Of a DNA stretch of 64,000 nucleotides, positions 48,215-57,421 are shown piece after piece; within the stretch, counting starts at the first letter, position 1, and every line of letters begins with the position of its first letter. The DNA comes from Arcobacter_B sp049472135 (GTDB taxonomy: Bacteria > Campylobacterota > Campylobacteria > Campylobacterales > Arcobacteraceae). A program made the translations under genes and the position numbers. The notes beneath the pieces were generated by a model, which was not told where the DNA came from, did no database searches, and worked only from the letters and a program-made list of their open reading frames with translations. The stretch is taken from the NCBI RefSeq assembly GCF_049472135.1, contig NZ_JBMOVV010000010.1, forward strand, positions 1-64,000, given 5' to 3'.

Positions 48215-49447
48215 ATGCAAACACAACAACCAAATAGATTAAAACCTTTTTTTGAAAATATAAACTTCGAGAGAGAAGATAATACAATGATGGTGAACTT
48301 CGGGCCACAACACCCGTCAGCTCACGGTCAGTTAAGACTTGCTTTAGAATTACAAGGTGAGGAAGTTGTAAAATCAAGACCATTAATTGGATACCTTCAT
48401 AGAGGTATGGAAAAAATGGCTGAGAATATGATTTATAACGAATTCTTACCAACTACAGATAGAATGGACTATATTGCTGCAACTTCAAACAACTATGGTT
48501 ATGCTTTAGCTATTGAGAAGTTACTTGGTATTGAAGCACCAAGAAGAGCAGAGATTATTAGAACTATGCTTTTAGAATTAAATAGAATTACTTCTCACTT
48601 ATTCTGGTTAGCAACTCACGCACTTGATGTTGGTGCTATGTCTATGTTCTTATACTGTTTTAGAGAAAGAGAATACGCAATGGACTTAATTGAGGACTAT
48701 TGTGGTGCAAGACTTACACACTCAGCTGTTAGAATTGGTGGAGTTCCTTTAGACTTACCATCTAACTGGATTGATGATTGTGAGTCATTCTTAAAAATCT
48801 TACATGAAGAATTAGAGAAATATGAAGGTTTATTAACAGAGAATAGAATCTGGAAAATGAGACTTGAAAATGTAGGTGTTATTACACCTCAAATGGCAAA
48901 AGATTGGGGATGTTCAGGTATTCCATTAAGAGGTTCTGGTATTAAATGGGACTTAAGAAAAGAGATGCCTTATGGAATTTATGATGAATTAGATTTTGAT
49001 GTTCCAATTTCTGAGACTTGTGATTCATACGGTAGATATAAGCTTTGTATCGCTGAGATTAGAGAGTCTGCAAAAATTTTAAGACAATTATTCCCAATGT
49101 ATATGGAAAGTGAATCTCAACTTATGGCTCATGCACCTGAGTATATTTCAGCTCCAAAAGAGCAAATTATGACTCAAAACTACTCTTTAATGCAACACTT
49201 CGTACTTGTAACACAAGGTATGAGACCGCCAAAAGGTGAAGTTTATGTTGCAACTGAATCACCAAAAGGTGAGTTAGGGTATTTTGTTGTAAGTGATGGA
49301 ACGCCATATGCTTACAGATTAAAAATGAGAACACCAAGTTTCCAACATACTGCAATTTTAGAAGAGATTTTAGTTGGAACACAATTAGCTGACGTTGTTA
49401 CTATCATTGGTAACCTAAACATTGTATTTGGTGAAATTGATAGATAG
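48215..49447 (+). CDS. nuoD: NADH-quinone oxidoreductase subunit D
   Basis: 410 aa, the 49-kDa subunit forming the quinone pocket with NuoB. Conserved NFGPQHPSAHGQLRLALEL at the start and GYLHRGMEKMAE, with the quinone-binding His in the PSAHG loop. Separate from nuoC, so not the fused NuoCD of E. coli. Highly conserved to the end (VGTQLADVVTIIGNLNIVFG-like C-terminus with the final DR). Confidence 0.96.
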   Translation: MQTQQPNRLKPFFENINFEREDNTMMVNFGPQHPSAHGQLRLALELQGEEVVKSRPLIGYLHRGMEKMAENMIYNEFLPTTDRMDYIAATSNNYGYALAIEKLLGIEAPRRAEIIRTMLLELNRITSHLFWLATHALDVGAMSMFLYCFREREYAMDLIEDYCGARLTHSAVRIGGVPLDLPSNWIDDCESFLKILHEELEKYEGLLTENRIWKMRLENVGVITPQMAKDWGCSGIPLRGSGIKWDLRKEMPYGIYDELDFDVPISETCDSYGRYKLCIAEIRESAKILRQLFPMYMESESQLMAHAPEYISAPKEQIMTQNYSLMQHFVLVTQGMRPPKGEVYVATESPKGELGYFVVSDGTPYAYRLKMRTPSFQHTAILEEILVGTQLADVVTIIGNLNIVFGEIDR

Positions 49448-49459
49448 GGGAATAGAAGT

Positions 49460-49735
49460 ATGAAAAGATTTGATTTAAGACCACTAAAAAACGACTTCTA
49501 TGACAGAATGTTAGAACTTATGGATACTCAAATTGCTGATGGCGAAACAGCTATTATTATGTTTGAAATCGGTGATTTTGAAAATATCCAAAAAAGTGCA
49601 GATGTGATTTATGAAGCAGGTTATACTCTAATGAACTCTATTAAATTCAATGAAGTTGATTGGACTTTAGTTGTAAAAAAAGTTAAACCTGAACCAAGAG
49701 AAGTTGAGGAAGAAGCTTCAAAGGAAGCTGAATAA
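49460..49735 (+). CDS. Campylobacterota-type replacement of NuoE
   Basis: 91 aa, found where nuoE is in other bacteria. It has no cysteine, so it cannot hold the [2Fe-2S] cluster of true NuoE. Its size and position match HP1264 of H. pylori and Cj1575c of C. jejuni. The last residues are a charged tail (EPREVEEEASKEAE). The function is thought to be structural or to help dock an electron donor other than NADH. 12 bases after nuoD; the stop overlaps the next start by one base. Confidence 0.85.
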   Translation: MKRFDLRPLKNDFYDRMLELMDTQIADGETAIIMFEIGDFENIQKSADVIYEAGYTLMNSIKFNEVDWTLVVKKVKPEPREVEEEASKEAE

Positions 49736-50544
49736 TGAATAAAAAAGAGCTAATTGCTAAAAGTGATTTTGTAATTACTTTAGGAACAATGCTTTCAAAC
49801 AATAAAGAGGCTTATAGAGACTCAATTATTGAATCAATAGCTAAAACAAATGCAAAATTTGTTTACATGCACCCAATTGATAATATTGATATAAAACTAT
49901 ATTACACACAATTTATAAAATATGAAGTGGGAAGTGAAGAGGGGGTTTGTGCTTTACTTCTTGATGCTTTTGTTAAAAATAGTGATGAAAATATTAAAGC
50001 TTATATTGATAACTTAGATTTAGGGTATATCTCTGCTGAAAGTAGTGCAGGTGAAGAAGAATTCGAAGAAGCTTATGAATCTTCTTGTGATGCTTCTTTT
50101 AAGACACTAATTATCGGTGATGATATTATAGAACACAATAGAGTTGAAAATATTGTTAAGATTTTAGCAGTAATTAAAAAGTACTCTGACTTAAATTTAG
50201 TAGTTTTAAATGATGATTTAGAACAAAAAATTAACTCTTGCGAAAATTTTGATTTAGAAGATATTGAAGACTTAAAGTCATACAATGGAACTTTACTATA
50301 TAGATTAATTGATGAAGAAGATAATGATATTTTATCTTGTAGTCAATCATTTGCAAATATTGCAAAGGTTCAAGATGGTGATGAAGTTTTTATTAACTTT
50401 GCAGGTGAAAAAACAAAAAGAGTGTTGAAAGTTGATGACAAGTTAAATGGTACTGTATCAATAGCTAAAAGTTCTAACTGCGATAGTGAACTTTTTAAAA
50501 ACTATAGATATAAGCAAGTAAAAATAGAAAAGGTTGATGCATAA
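49735..50544 (+). CDS. Campylobacterota-type replacement of NuoF
   Basis: 269 aa in the place of nuoF. It lacks the FMN and NADH motifs and the four-cysteine cluster of true NuoF. Position and length fit HP1265/Cj1574c. The N-terminus (SDFVITLGTMLSNNKEAYRD) is similar in shape to a segment of the NuoG molybdopterin-like domain (compare 'ANFVISVGSYLKSD' in nuoG here), which suggests it derives from or pairs with NuoG. Very acidic middle (EEEFEEAYE). In C. jejuni the complex accepts electrons from flavodoxin. Overlaps its neighbours by one base. Confidence 0.82.
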   Translation: MNKKELIAKSDFVITLGTMLSNNKEAYRDSIIESIAKTNAKFVYMHPIDNIDIKLYYTQFIKYEVGSEEGVCALLLDAFVKNSDENIKAYIDNLDLGYISAESSAGEEEFEEAYESSCDASFKTLIIGDDIIEHNRVENIVKILAVIKKYSDLNLVVLNDDLEQKINSCENFDLEDIEDLKSYNGTLLYRLIDEEDNDILSCSQSFANIAKVQDGDEVFINFAGEKTKRVLKVDDKLNGTVSIAKSSNCDSELFKNYRYKQVKIEKVDA

Positions 50545-53018
50545 TGAGTGATATGATTACATTAACAATAGATGGAAAGTCTGTAGAAGCAAAAGAGGGT
50601 GAAACTATCTTAAATACAGCAAGAGCAAATGATATTTTTGTTCCTGCTGTTTGTTATTTAACAAGATGTTCACCAACTTTAGCATGTAGACTTTGTCTTG
50701 TTGAAGCAGATGGTAAACAAGTATATGGTTGTAATACTAAGATTAAAGAGGGGATGGAAATCTCAACTGTTACTCCTAATATTGCTAAAGAAAGAAGAGC
50801 TATTATGGAGGTTTATGATGTAAACCACCCATTACAGTGTGGAGTTTGTGACCAAAGTGGTGAATGTGAACTTCAAAACTACTCTTTATACATGAATGTG
50901 GATTCTCAAAGCTACAGCATCAAAGATATTCATAAGCCAACACAACACTGGGGAGTTATGAATTATGACCCAGCATTATGTATTGTTTGTGAAAGATGTG
51001 TAACTGTATGTAAAGATATGGTTGGATCAAATGCGCTTTCTACTGTAAAAAGAGGAGCAGATGCAATTGATAAGACATTTAAAGCTGAAATGCCAAAAGA
51101 TGCTTATGCAATGTGGAATAAATTAAATAAGTCATTAATTGGATATGATAGTGACGCCTGTACTGATTGTGGAGAGTGTATCTCTGCATGTCCAGTTGGT
51201 GCTTTAGTATCTCATGATTTCCAATATACTTCAAATGCTTGGGAATTAAAGAAAATACCAGCTGCAAACCCACACTCATCTGATTGTGCATTTATGTATT
51301 ATGAGATTAAACAAGAATCAATTGACAATCATGCTCAAAAAAGAATTTATAGAGTTACAAATGAACCTCATTTCTCAACTGTAAATGGTGCAGGAAGATT
51401 TGCATATGACTTTGAAAACAAAGTTGAAGCAAAAGACGAAGTTGCATTTAATAAAGCTGTTGAGGCATTTGGTAAAGCTGATACAATTAAATTTAACTCT
51501 TATATTACAAATGAAGAAGCATTAATCTTACAAAAACTTGCTAAACAAAGAGGTGCTAGACTTGTAAATGAAGATGCAAGAAGATATCAAGAGTTCTTAA
51601 AGAACTATGCATCAACATCTGGAAGATCTTTATACTCATCAACATTAACAGATGTTCACCAGGCTAACTTTGTAATTTCTGTTGGTTCATATTTAAAATC
51701 TGATTTACCAAATGCAAGATATGCATTTAATAACTCAGTAATTATGAATAAAGGTGCTGCTTTATACTTCCACCCAGTAGCAGACCCAGTAATGGAAAAA
51801 ATTGGTAAAAAAGGTAAAACAACTGACTTTATTTATCATGATGCAATGGCTCAAGAAGCTATTTTATATTTCATTCTTTATAAGTTTGGAAAAGATTTAC
51901 CTGCTTCAATTGCAGAGTTTATTACTTCTAAAACAGAAAAAAGAACAAAAACTGTAGTAGAAACTGTAAAAGAAAAAGTTGTTGAAATCGTAAAAGATGA
52001 AGAAACAGGTGAAGAAAAAGAAGTTTCTAAAATGGTTCCAAAGAAAGTTGAAAAAGAAGTTGAATTTGAATACAACTCATTTATTGAAGAATTTGGAAAA
52101 GATGAGAGTTTCTTAGAGCTAGTTGATGAAATGTTAGCTAAAAAAGATACATTCTCTTTAATTGTTGGAGAAGATTTAATTACTCATCCAAACGCAGCAA
52201 ATTTAGCAAAACTTTGTGGAGTTATTGATAGATGTACACCATTTAATGTTGTTATTTTACCTACACAAACAAATACTTTAGGTGTATCACTTATTTGTGA
52301 TTTAGCTAAAGAAGAGAGTGGTTTTGTAGTTGGATACAATGAAAAAGCTGACTTTGAACTATCTGCTTTAGGTGATGGAGATTTAGATATTCCTGCTCTT
52401 AACCAGCAAGAAGGTACATTTACAAATGTAGATAAAAAAGTTATTCCTACAAATGCGGCACTTGCTCATAAAGGTTATACTTTAAATGATATTGCAAATG
52501 TAGTATTAAATGATGATGTTGAATATACTATTGAATATACAGAGCAGTTACCATTAACTGGTGGATTTAAAGCAGTAGAATTTGATTCATTACCAAATGA
52601 ATTTGGTAATGACAGAGTTGAATATAGAGGGTACGATTTATCAGTATTAGTGAGTGAAGCTAGTGATGAAGTTGAATTAAACTTATCAGATAAGTTAGCG
52701 CTTGCAGAAGATGAAGTAGTAATTTATAAAGCTAACCCAATTAATCAATTTAATGAATTTACAGCAATTGCTCATGAATTCAAAAAAGATTTAAAATCAG
52801 GTGTTTTCTTCTCAAAAAGTGCATTTGATAAATTAGAATTGCAAGAGGGTGATAAGGTTAAAGTTGAAGCAAATAACCAAGTATTAGAACTTAATGCTTA
52901 TGTTGATATTCAAATCAATGGTGAAATAGCATATGTTTCTACATTTGAGAAGAATTCACCTTCAAGAGCTTTATTTAACACTTATAGATATAACAAAGCA
53001 AAAGTGACAAAGGCATAA
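50544..53018 (+). CDS. nuoG: NADH-quinone oxidoreductase subunit G
   Basis: 824 aa iron-sulfur subunit. N-terminal [2Fe-2S] domain (CYLTRCSPTLACRLC), then HPLQCGVCDQSGECELQ, CIVCERCVTVC and CTDCGECISACPVGAL for the [4Fe-4S] clusters, then a molybdopterin-oxidoreductase-like domain without cofactor. Residues about 461-510 are a strongly charged insertion (TSKTEKRTKT ... VPKKVEKEVEFE), rich in Lys, Glu and Val, that looks like a coiled or extended linker. Its C-terminal half is divergent, as in other Campylobacterota NuoG. Electron input would come through it, given the missing NuoEF. Confidence 0.93.
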   Translation: MSDMITLTIDGKSVEAKEGETILNTARANDIFVPAVCYLTRCSPTLACRLCLVEADGKQVYGCNTKIKEGMEISTVTPNIAKERRAIMEVYDVNHPLQCGVCDQSGECELQNYSLYMNVDSQSYSIKDIHKPTQHWGVMNYDPALCIVCERCVTVCKDMVGSNALSTVKRGADAIDKTFKAEMPKDAYAMWNKLNKSLIGYDSDACTDCGECISACPVGALVSHDFQYTSNAWELKKIPAANPHSSDCAFMYYEIKQESIDNHAQKRIYRVTNEPHFSTVNGAGRFAYDFENKVEAKDEVAFNKAVEAFGKADTIKFNSYITNEEALILQKLAKQRGARLVNEDARRYQEFLKNYASTSGRSLYSSTLTDVHQANFVISVGSYLKSDLPNARYAFNNSVIMNKGAALYFHPVADPVMEKIGKKGKTTDFIYHDAMAQEAILYFILYKFGKDLPASIAEFITSKTEKRTKTVVETVKEKVVEIVKDEETGEEKEVSKMVPKKVEKEVEFEYNSFIEEFGKDESFLELVDEMLAKKDTFSLIVGEDLITHPNAANLAKLCGVIDRCTPFNVVILPTQTNTLGVSLICDLAKEESGFVVGYNEKADFELSALGDGDLDIPALNQQEGTFTNVDKKVIPTNAALAHKGYTLNDIANVVLNDDVEYTIEYTEQLPLTGGFKAVEFDSLPNEFGNDRVEYRGYDLSVLVSEASDEVELNLSDKLALAEDEVVIYKANPINQFNEFTAIAHEFKKDLKSGVFFSKSAFDKLELQEGDKVKVEANNQVLELNAYVDIQINGEIAYVSTFEKNSPSRALFNTYRYNKAKVTKA

Positions 53019-53019
53019 T

Positions 53020-54012
53020 ATGGAAGCTGGAATTATTATAGAAACAATTGTTAAAGTTTTCACAGTAATCTTAGTATTTTCTGCGTTAGCTGGTTTTACA
53101 ACATATATCGAGAGAAAAGTTTTAGCATTTATGCAAAGAAGACTTGGTCCTACAAATGTAGGTCCTTATGGTCTTTTACAAATTGCAGCTGATGGTATTA
53201 AACTATTTACAAAAGAAGACTTTATCCCTGCAAATGCAAATAAACCAATCTTTATGATTGCACCAATTATTACAGCTGCAACTGCATTTATTGCAATGTC
53301 AGCAGTACCTTTCTTTCCAGAGTTTGAAATCTTTGGATATACAGTAAGACCAATTATTTCAGATGTAAATGTTGGGGTTTTATTTGTATTATCAGTAGGT
53401 GCTATTGGACTTTATGGACCATTATTAGGTGGTATGAGTTCTGCAAATAAATGGGCATTAATTGGTGGTGCTAGAACAGCAATTCAAATGTTATCATATG
53501 AAATTGTATCTGGACTTGCATTACTTGCACCAATCATGATGGTTGGCTCATTATCATTAATTGATATTAATAACTATCAATCTGGTGGAATCTCTGAATG
53601 GATTATTTGGTACCAACCTTTAGCATTTATTTTATTTGTTATTGCTGGTTTTGCTGAAACAAACAGAACACCATTTGATTTACTTGAGCATGAAGCTGAA
53701 TTAGTTGCTGGTTATGCAACAGAGTATTCTGGTATGAGATGGGGTATGTTCTTCATTGGTGAATATGCTGCATTATTTACAATTTCATTCTTAATTGCAC
53801 TTATTTTCTTAGGTGGATTTGAGCCATTATGGTTTATTCCTGGTGGAATAGCAATTGTATTAAAAGTAATGTTATTGATTTTTGTATTCTTATGGACAAG
53901 AGCAGCTTGGCCACACGTTAGACCTGACCAATTAATGTGGTTATGTTGGAAAGTATTAATGCCACTTGCAGTACTAAATATTTTAGTTACTGGTTTAGTG
54001 ATGATGATATAA
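53020..54012 (+). CDS. nuoH: NADH-quinone oxidoreductase subunit H
   Basis: 330 aa, eight membrane helices, forms the quinone channel at the arm junction. Conserved GFTTYIERKVLAFMQRRLGP and NVGPYGLLQIAADGIKLFTK near the N-terminus, plus ETNRTPFDLLEHEAELVAGY in the middle, with the acidic residues of the family. One base after the nuoG stop. Confidence 0.97.
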   Translation: MEAGIIIETIVKVFTVILVFSALAGFTTYIERKVLAFMQRRLGPTNVGPYGLLQIAADGIKLFTKEDFIPANANKPIFMIAPIITAATAFIAMSAVPFFPEFEIFGYTVRPIISDVNVGVLFVLSVGAIGLYGPLLGGMSSANKWALIGGARTAIQMLSYEIVSGLALLAPIMMVGSLSLIDINNYQSGGISEWIIWYQPLAFILFVIAGFAETNRTPFDLLEHEAELVAGYATEYSGMRWGMFFIGEYAALFTISFLIALIFLGGFEPLWFIPGGIAIVLKVMLLIFVFLWTRAAWPHVRPDQLMWLCWKVLMPLAVLNILVTGLVMMI

Positions 54013-54021
54013 GGGGTAATT

Positions 54022-54642
54022 ATGAGTTTTAAAGAGTTTAAAAATAGAAATATATCTGAAGATTACGTAACAGTACAAGAAGATAATTATCCAAAAACTG
54101 AGTGGGAATCTTTTAAACAAGTATTAAAAAGATCTGTAAAAGGTGAACTTTTAACAGGTCTTAAAATTACTTGGAAGATGATGACAGGAGCACTTTTCAA
54201 AGGTGAAATGGCAACTGTTCAATATCCAGCAGAAAAATTACCTATTGGTCCAAGATATAGAGCTGTACATAAATTACTTGTTCTTTTAGAATCAGGAAGT
54301 GAAAGATGTATTGGTTGTGGTTTATGTGAAAAGATTTGTATTGCAAATTGTATTAGAATGGAAACTAAAATTGATGAGAATTCAAGAAAGGCTGTAACTG
54401 AGTATACAATTAACATGGGAAGATGTATTTTCTGTGGTTATTGTGCTGAAGTTTGTCCAGAGCTTGCTATTGTTCATGGTGGAAGATATGAAAACTCATC
54501 AGAGCAAAGAGCACACTTCTCTTTAAAAGAGGACATCATAACGCCATTTGATCAATTAAATCAACAAACAGAGTTTGCAGGTTTTGGTTCAGTATCTCCA
54601 GATGCTGATGAAAAAATCAAGAAAACTCCATTATCATACTAA
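54022..54642 (+). CDS. nuoI: NADH-quinone oxidoreductase subunit I
   Basis: 206 aa subunit with two [4Fe-4S] clusters (N6a and N6b), ligated by CIGCGLCEKICIANC and CIFCGYCAEVCPE. It passes electrons from NuoG to NuoB. Slightly longer than the minimal form, with an N-terminal amphipathic segment (residues about 30-60) that should lie along the membrane. RBS AAGGGGTAATT just before the ATG. Confidence 0.97.
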   Translation: MSFKEFKNRNISEDYVTVQEDNYPKTEWESFKQVLKRSVKGELLTGLKITWKMMTGALFKGEMATVQYPAEKLPIGPRYRAVHKLLVLLESGSERCIGCGLCEKICIANCIRMETKIDENSRKAVTEYTINMGRCIFCGYCAEVCPELAIVHGGRYENSSEQRAHFSLKEDIITPFDQLNQQTEFAGFGSVSPDADEKIKKTPLSY

Positions 54643-54651
54643 GGAGTCTGA

Positions 54652-55248
54652 ATGTTTGAAACAGTAGCTTTTATAGTGTTTTCAGTACTAACAATTGGAA
54701 TGTTTTTAATTACAGTACTTACAAATAATGCCTTATACGCACTAAGTGCAATGGCAGCGGGAATGATTTTCATTTCTGCATTTTTCTTTTTATTAGGTGC
54801 AGACTTCTTAGGTGCAGTTCAGATTGTAGTTTATACAGGTGCTGTAATGGCACTTTATGCCTTTGGTATGATGTTCTTTGATTCACTTTCTGTTGTAAAA
54901 GAGAAAGTAAATAATCCAAGATTAGTATTTTTACTTTCTGGTATGGTAGCTTTAATTGTAGTTGTTATTTTTATGGCTCCAGTAATTGGAGAAAATGTTC
55001 AAGCTAATTACCCAATTAATCCTGAATATGGAAACTCAGCTGATGTTGGTTTAGTTTTATTTACTAAGTATTTAGTTCCATTTGAAGTTGCAGGTATTAT
55101 GTTACTTGTTGCAATGATTGGTGGAATCGTACTTGCTGGTAAGAAAATGAATGAATCTTATTCTGAAATGCCAGAAGATGAGATTGATGCAAAATTAGCA
55201 GCTGAAGCAGAAGCTGAAGCTCAAAAAGAATCTAAGGAGGCAAAATGA
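54652..55248 (+). CDS. nuoJ: NADH-quinone oxidoreductase subunit J
   Basis: 198 aa, five membrane helices. Conserved FLGAVQIVVYTGAVMALYAF forms the helix with the pi-bulge typical of NuoJ. The C-terminal 40 residues are cytoplasmic and acidic to alanine-rich (KLAAEAEAEAQKESKEAK), unusual in length. The stop overlaps nuoK by 4 bases. Confidence 0.95.
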   Translation: MFETVAFIVFSVLTIGMFLITVLTNNALYALSAMAAGMIFISAFFFLLGADFLGAVQIVVYTGAVMALYAFGMMFFDSLSVVKEKVNNPRLVFLLSGMVALIVVVIFMAPVIGENVQANYPINPEYGNSADVGLVLFTKYLVPFEVAGIMLLVAMIGGIVLAGKKMNESYSEMPEDEIDAKLAAEAEAEAQKESKEAK

Positions 55249-55544
55249 CACTTAATGCCTATTTGATACTTTCAACACTTCTATTTTGTATAGGACTGAT
55301 TGGAGTAATTAGAAGAAAAAATGTTCTAATGCTTTTCTTCTCAACAGAGATTATGTTAAATGCTGTAAATGTAGGACTTGCAGCTGTATCTAAATTCCAT
55401 GGGGATTTATCAGGACAAATGTTTGCCTTCTTTATTATTGCAGTTGCTGCTGCTGAAGTTGCTATTGGTCTTGGATTATTAATTCTTTGGTATAAAAGAA
55501 CAGGTTCTATTAACTTAGATGATATTCAAGGTATGAAGGGGTAA
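55245..55544 (+). CDS. nuoK: NADH-quinone oxidoreductase subunit K
   Basis: 99 aa, three membrane helices with the two key glutamates in the membrane (in FFSTEIMLNAVNVGL and AAAEVAIGLGL), part of the proton path. Starts at ATGA overlapping nuoJ and ends overlapping the nuoL start by one base. Confidence 0.97.
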   Translation: MTLNAYLILSTLLFCIGLIGVIRRKNVLMLFFSTEIMLNAVNVGLAAVSKFHGDLSGQMFAFFIIAVAAAEVAIGLGLLILWYKRTGSINLDDIQGMKG

Positions 55545-57409
55545 TGATGGAAAAATTTATATATATAGCACTTTTTGCCCCACTAGTTGGTTCACTTGTA
55601 GCTGCACTGTTCTCAATGCAACCAAAAAATGCCTTTACAGGTTGGTTCACATCATTTATGTTAGCTGTTTCTATGGTAGCTTCATTAAATCTTTTCCACC
55701 ATGTTTACACTACAGATGAGACTTTTAATGTAGTTTTATTTGAATGGATTGTAACTGGAAGTTTAAATATTCCAATGGGATTTGTAGTTGATCATGTATC
55801 AGTTGTTATGATGACTGTTGTTACAGTTGTATCTACAATGGTACATATTCACTCTATTGGGTATATGGAGCATGATAAAGGTTTTAATAGATACTTCTCT
55901 TACCTTTCAGCATTCGTATTCTCTATGCTTGTACTTGTAATGTCTGATAACTTTGCTGTTCTGTTTATTGGATGGGAAGGTGTTGGTGTTTGTTCATGGT
56001 TATTAATTGGATTCTGGTATCACAAAGAATCAGCATCATGGGCTGCAAATGAAGCATTTATTATGAATAGAGTAGGTGACTTAGGTTTACTACTTGGAAT
56101 GTTCTTAATCTACTGGAATATCGGAAGCTTACAATATGACATCGTATTTGCTAATGTATCAACATTAGAAACTTCAACTTTAGTTTGGATTGGTGTACTT
56201 TTATTTGTTGGTGCTATGGGTAAATCAGCTCAATTCCCATTACATACATGGCTTGCAGATGCAATGGAAGGACCTACGCCTGTTTCAGCACTGATTCACG
56301 CAGCTACAATGGTAACAGCAGGTGTTTACTTAGTAGTTAGATCAAATGAGTTATATGCTTTAATTCCAGAAGTTGGATATGGCATTGCTTGTTTAGGTGC
56401 ATTTGTAGCGATTTTTGCAGCAACAATGGCACTTGTAAATAATGATATGAAAAGAATTATTGCTTACTCAACATTATCTCAATTAGGATATATGTTTGTT
56501 GCAGCTGGTCTTGGAGCATACTGGGTGGCACTTTTCCACTTAGCAACTCACGCTTTCTTTAAATCAGTACTATTCTTAGGTGCTGGTAACGTAATGCATG
56601 CAATGGATGACGAGTTAGATATTAGAAAAATGGGTGGATTACACCAAAAGATGAAAGCAACTTCAATTATTATGTTTATTGCTTCTTTAGCACTTGCTGG
56701 TATTTTCCCATTAGCAGGTTTCTTCTCAAAAGATAAGATTTTAGAAGCTGCATTTAACGCTGATGCTTATATTTTATGGGCAACATTATGGATAACTGCT
56801 GGTCTAACAGCATTCTATTCATTTAGACTTGTATTTAAGATTTTCTTCGGAAAACAAAACTACAGTAATGAAGAGTTCCATCCACATGAAGCAAAAGGTT
56901 TTGTTATTGCTGCAATGTTACCACTTGCAGTTTTAGCAGTAATTGCTGGATGGTTTGAACATGCATTTATTGATTTTGTTACTAAAGTTCTTCCAACGTG
57001 GGAAGCTTCAAATACTGCAAGTTCAACAGTATGGATTTTAATCCTTGTAACTTCTGCTATAGCAGTTGGTGGAATTGCAGTTGCTTATGTGAAGTACTAC
57101 AAAGGTGATGGATTTAGTAAAGAGTGGGAGAATAATAGTTTATATAAACTTTTAATCAACCAATACTATGTTCCTCAGTTCTATGAGAAGTTTGTTTCTA
57201 AACCATATTATGCAATGTCAGTATGGTTCTTTAGAGTGGTTGAAATTAAAATGATTGATAATACAATTGATGGAATTGCTAAATTTATTTACAAAACAGG
57301 TGAAAAAATTAGAGTTATTCAATCAGGTAATTTATCAACATCATTAAGACTAATGGTTACTGGACTTATTATGGGTCTTGTATTTGCCTTAGTTTTAGCG
57401 GTAATATAA
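55544..57409 (+). CDS. nuoL: NADH-quinone oxidoreductase subunit L
   Basis: 621 aa antiporter-like subunit at the far end of the membrane arm. Conserved FIGWEGVGVCSWLLIGFWYH with the key Glu, QFPLHTWLADAMEGPTPVSA with a key His/Lys region, and GYMFVAAGLGAYWVALFHLA. The C-terminal long lateral helix and last transmembrane helix are present (residues about 540-621). Start ATGATG; the first ATG is used here. Confidence 0.97.
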   Translation: MMEKFIYIALFAPLVGSLVAALFSMQPKNAFTGWFTSFMLAVSMVASLNLFHHVYTTDETFNVVLFEWIVTGSLNIPMGFVVDHVSVVMMTVVTVVSTMVHIHSIGYMEHDKGFNRYFSYLSAFVFSMLVLVMSDNFAVLFIGWEGVGVCSWLLIGFWYHKESASWAANEAFIMNRVGDLGLLLGMFLIYWNIGSLQYDIVFANVSTLETSTLVWIGVLLFVGAMGKSAQFPLHTWLADAMEGPTPVSALIHAATMVTAGVYLVVRSNELYALIPEVGYGIACLGAFVAIFAATMALVNNDMKRIIAYSTLSQLGYMFVAAGLGAYWVALFHLATHAFFKSVLFLGAGNVMHAMDDELDIRKMGGLHQKMKATSIIMFIASLALAGIFPLAGFFSKDKILEAAFNADAYILWATLWITAGLTAFYSFRLVFKIFFGKQNYSNEEFHPHEAKGFVIAAMLPLAVLAVIAGWFEHAFIDFVTKVLPTWEASNTASSTVWILILVTSAIAVGGIAVAYVKYYKGDGFSKEWENNSLYKLLINQYYVPQFYEKFVSKPYYAMSVWFFRVVEIKMIDNTIDGIAKFIYKTGEKIRVIQSGNLSTSLRLMVTGLIMGLVFALVLAVI

Positions 57410-57421
57410 GGGGTTATGTAA

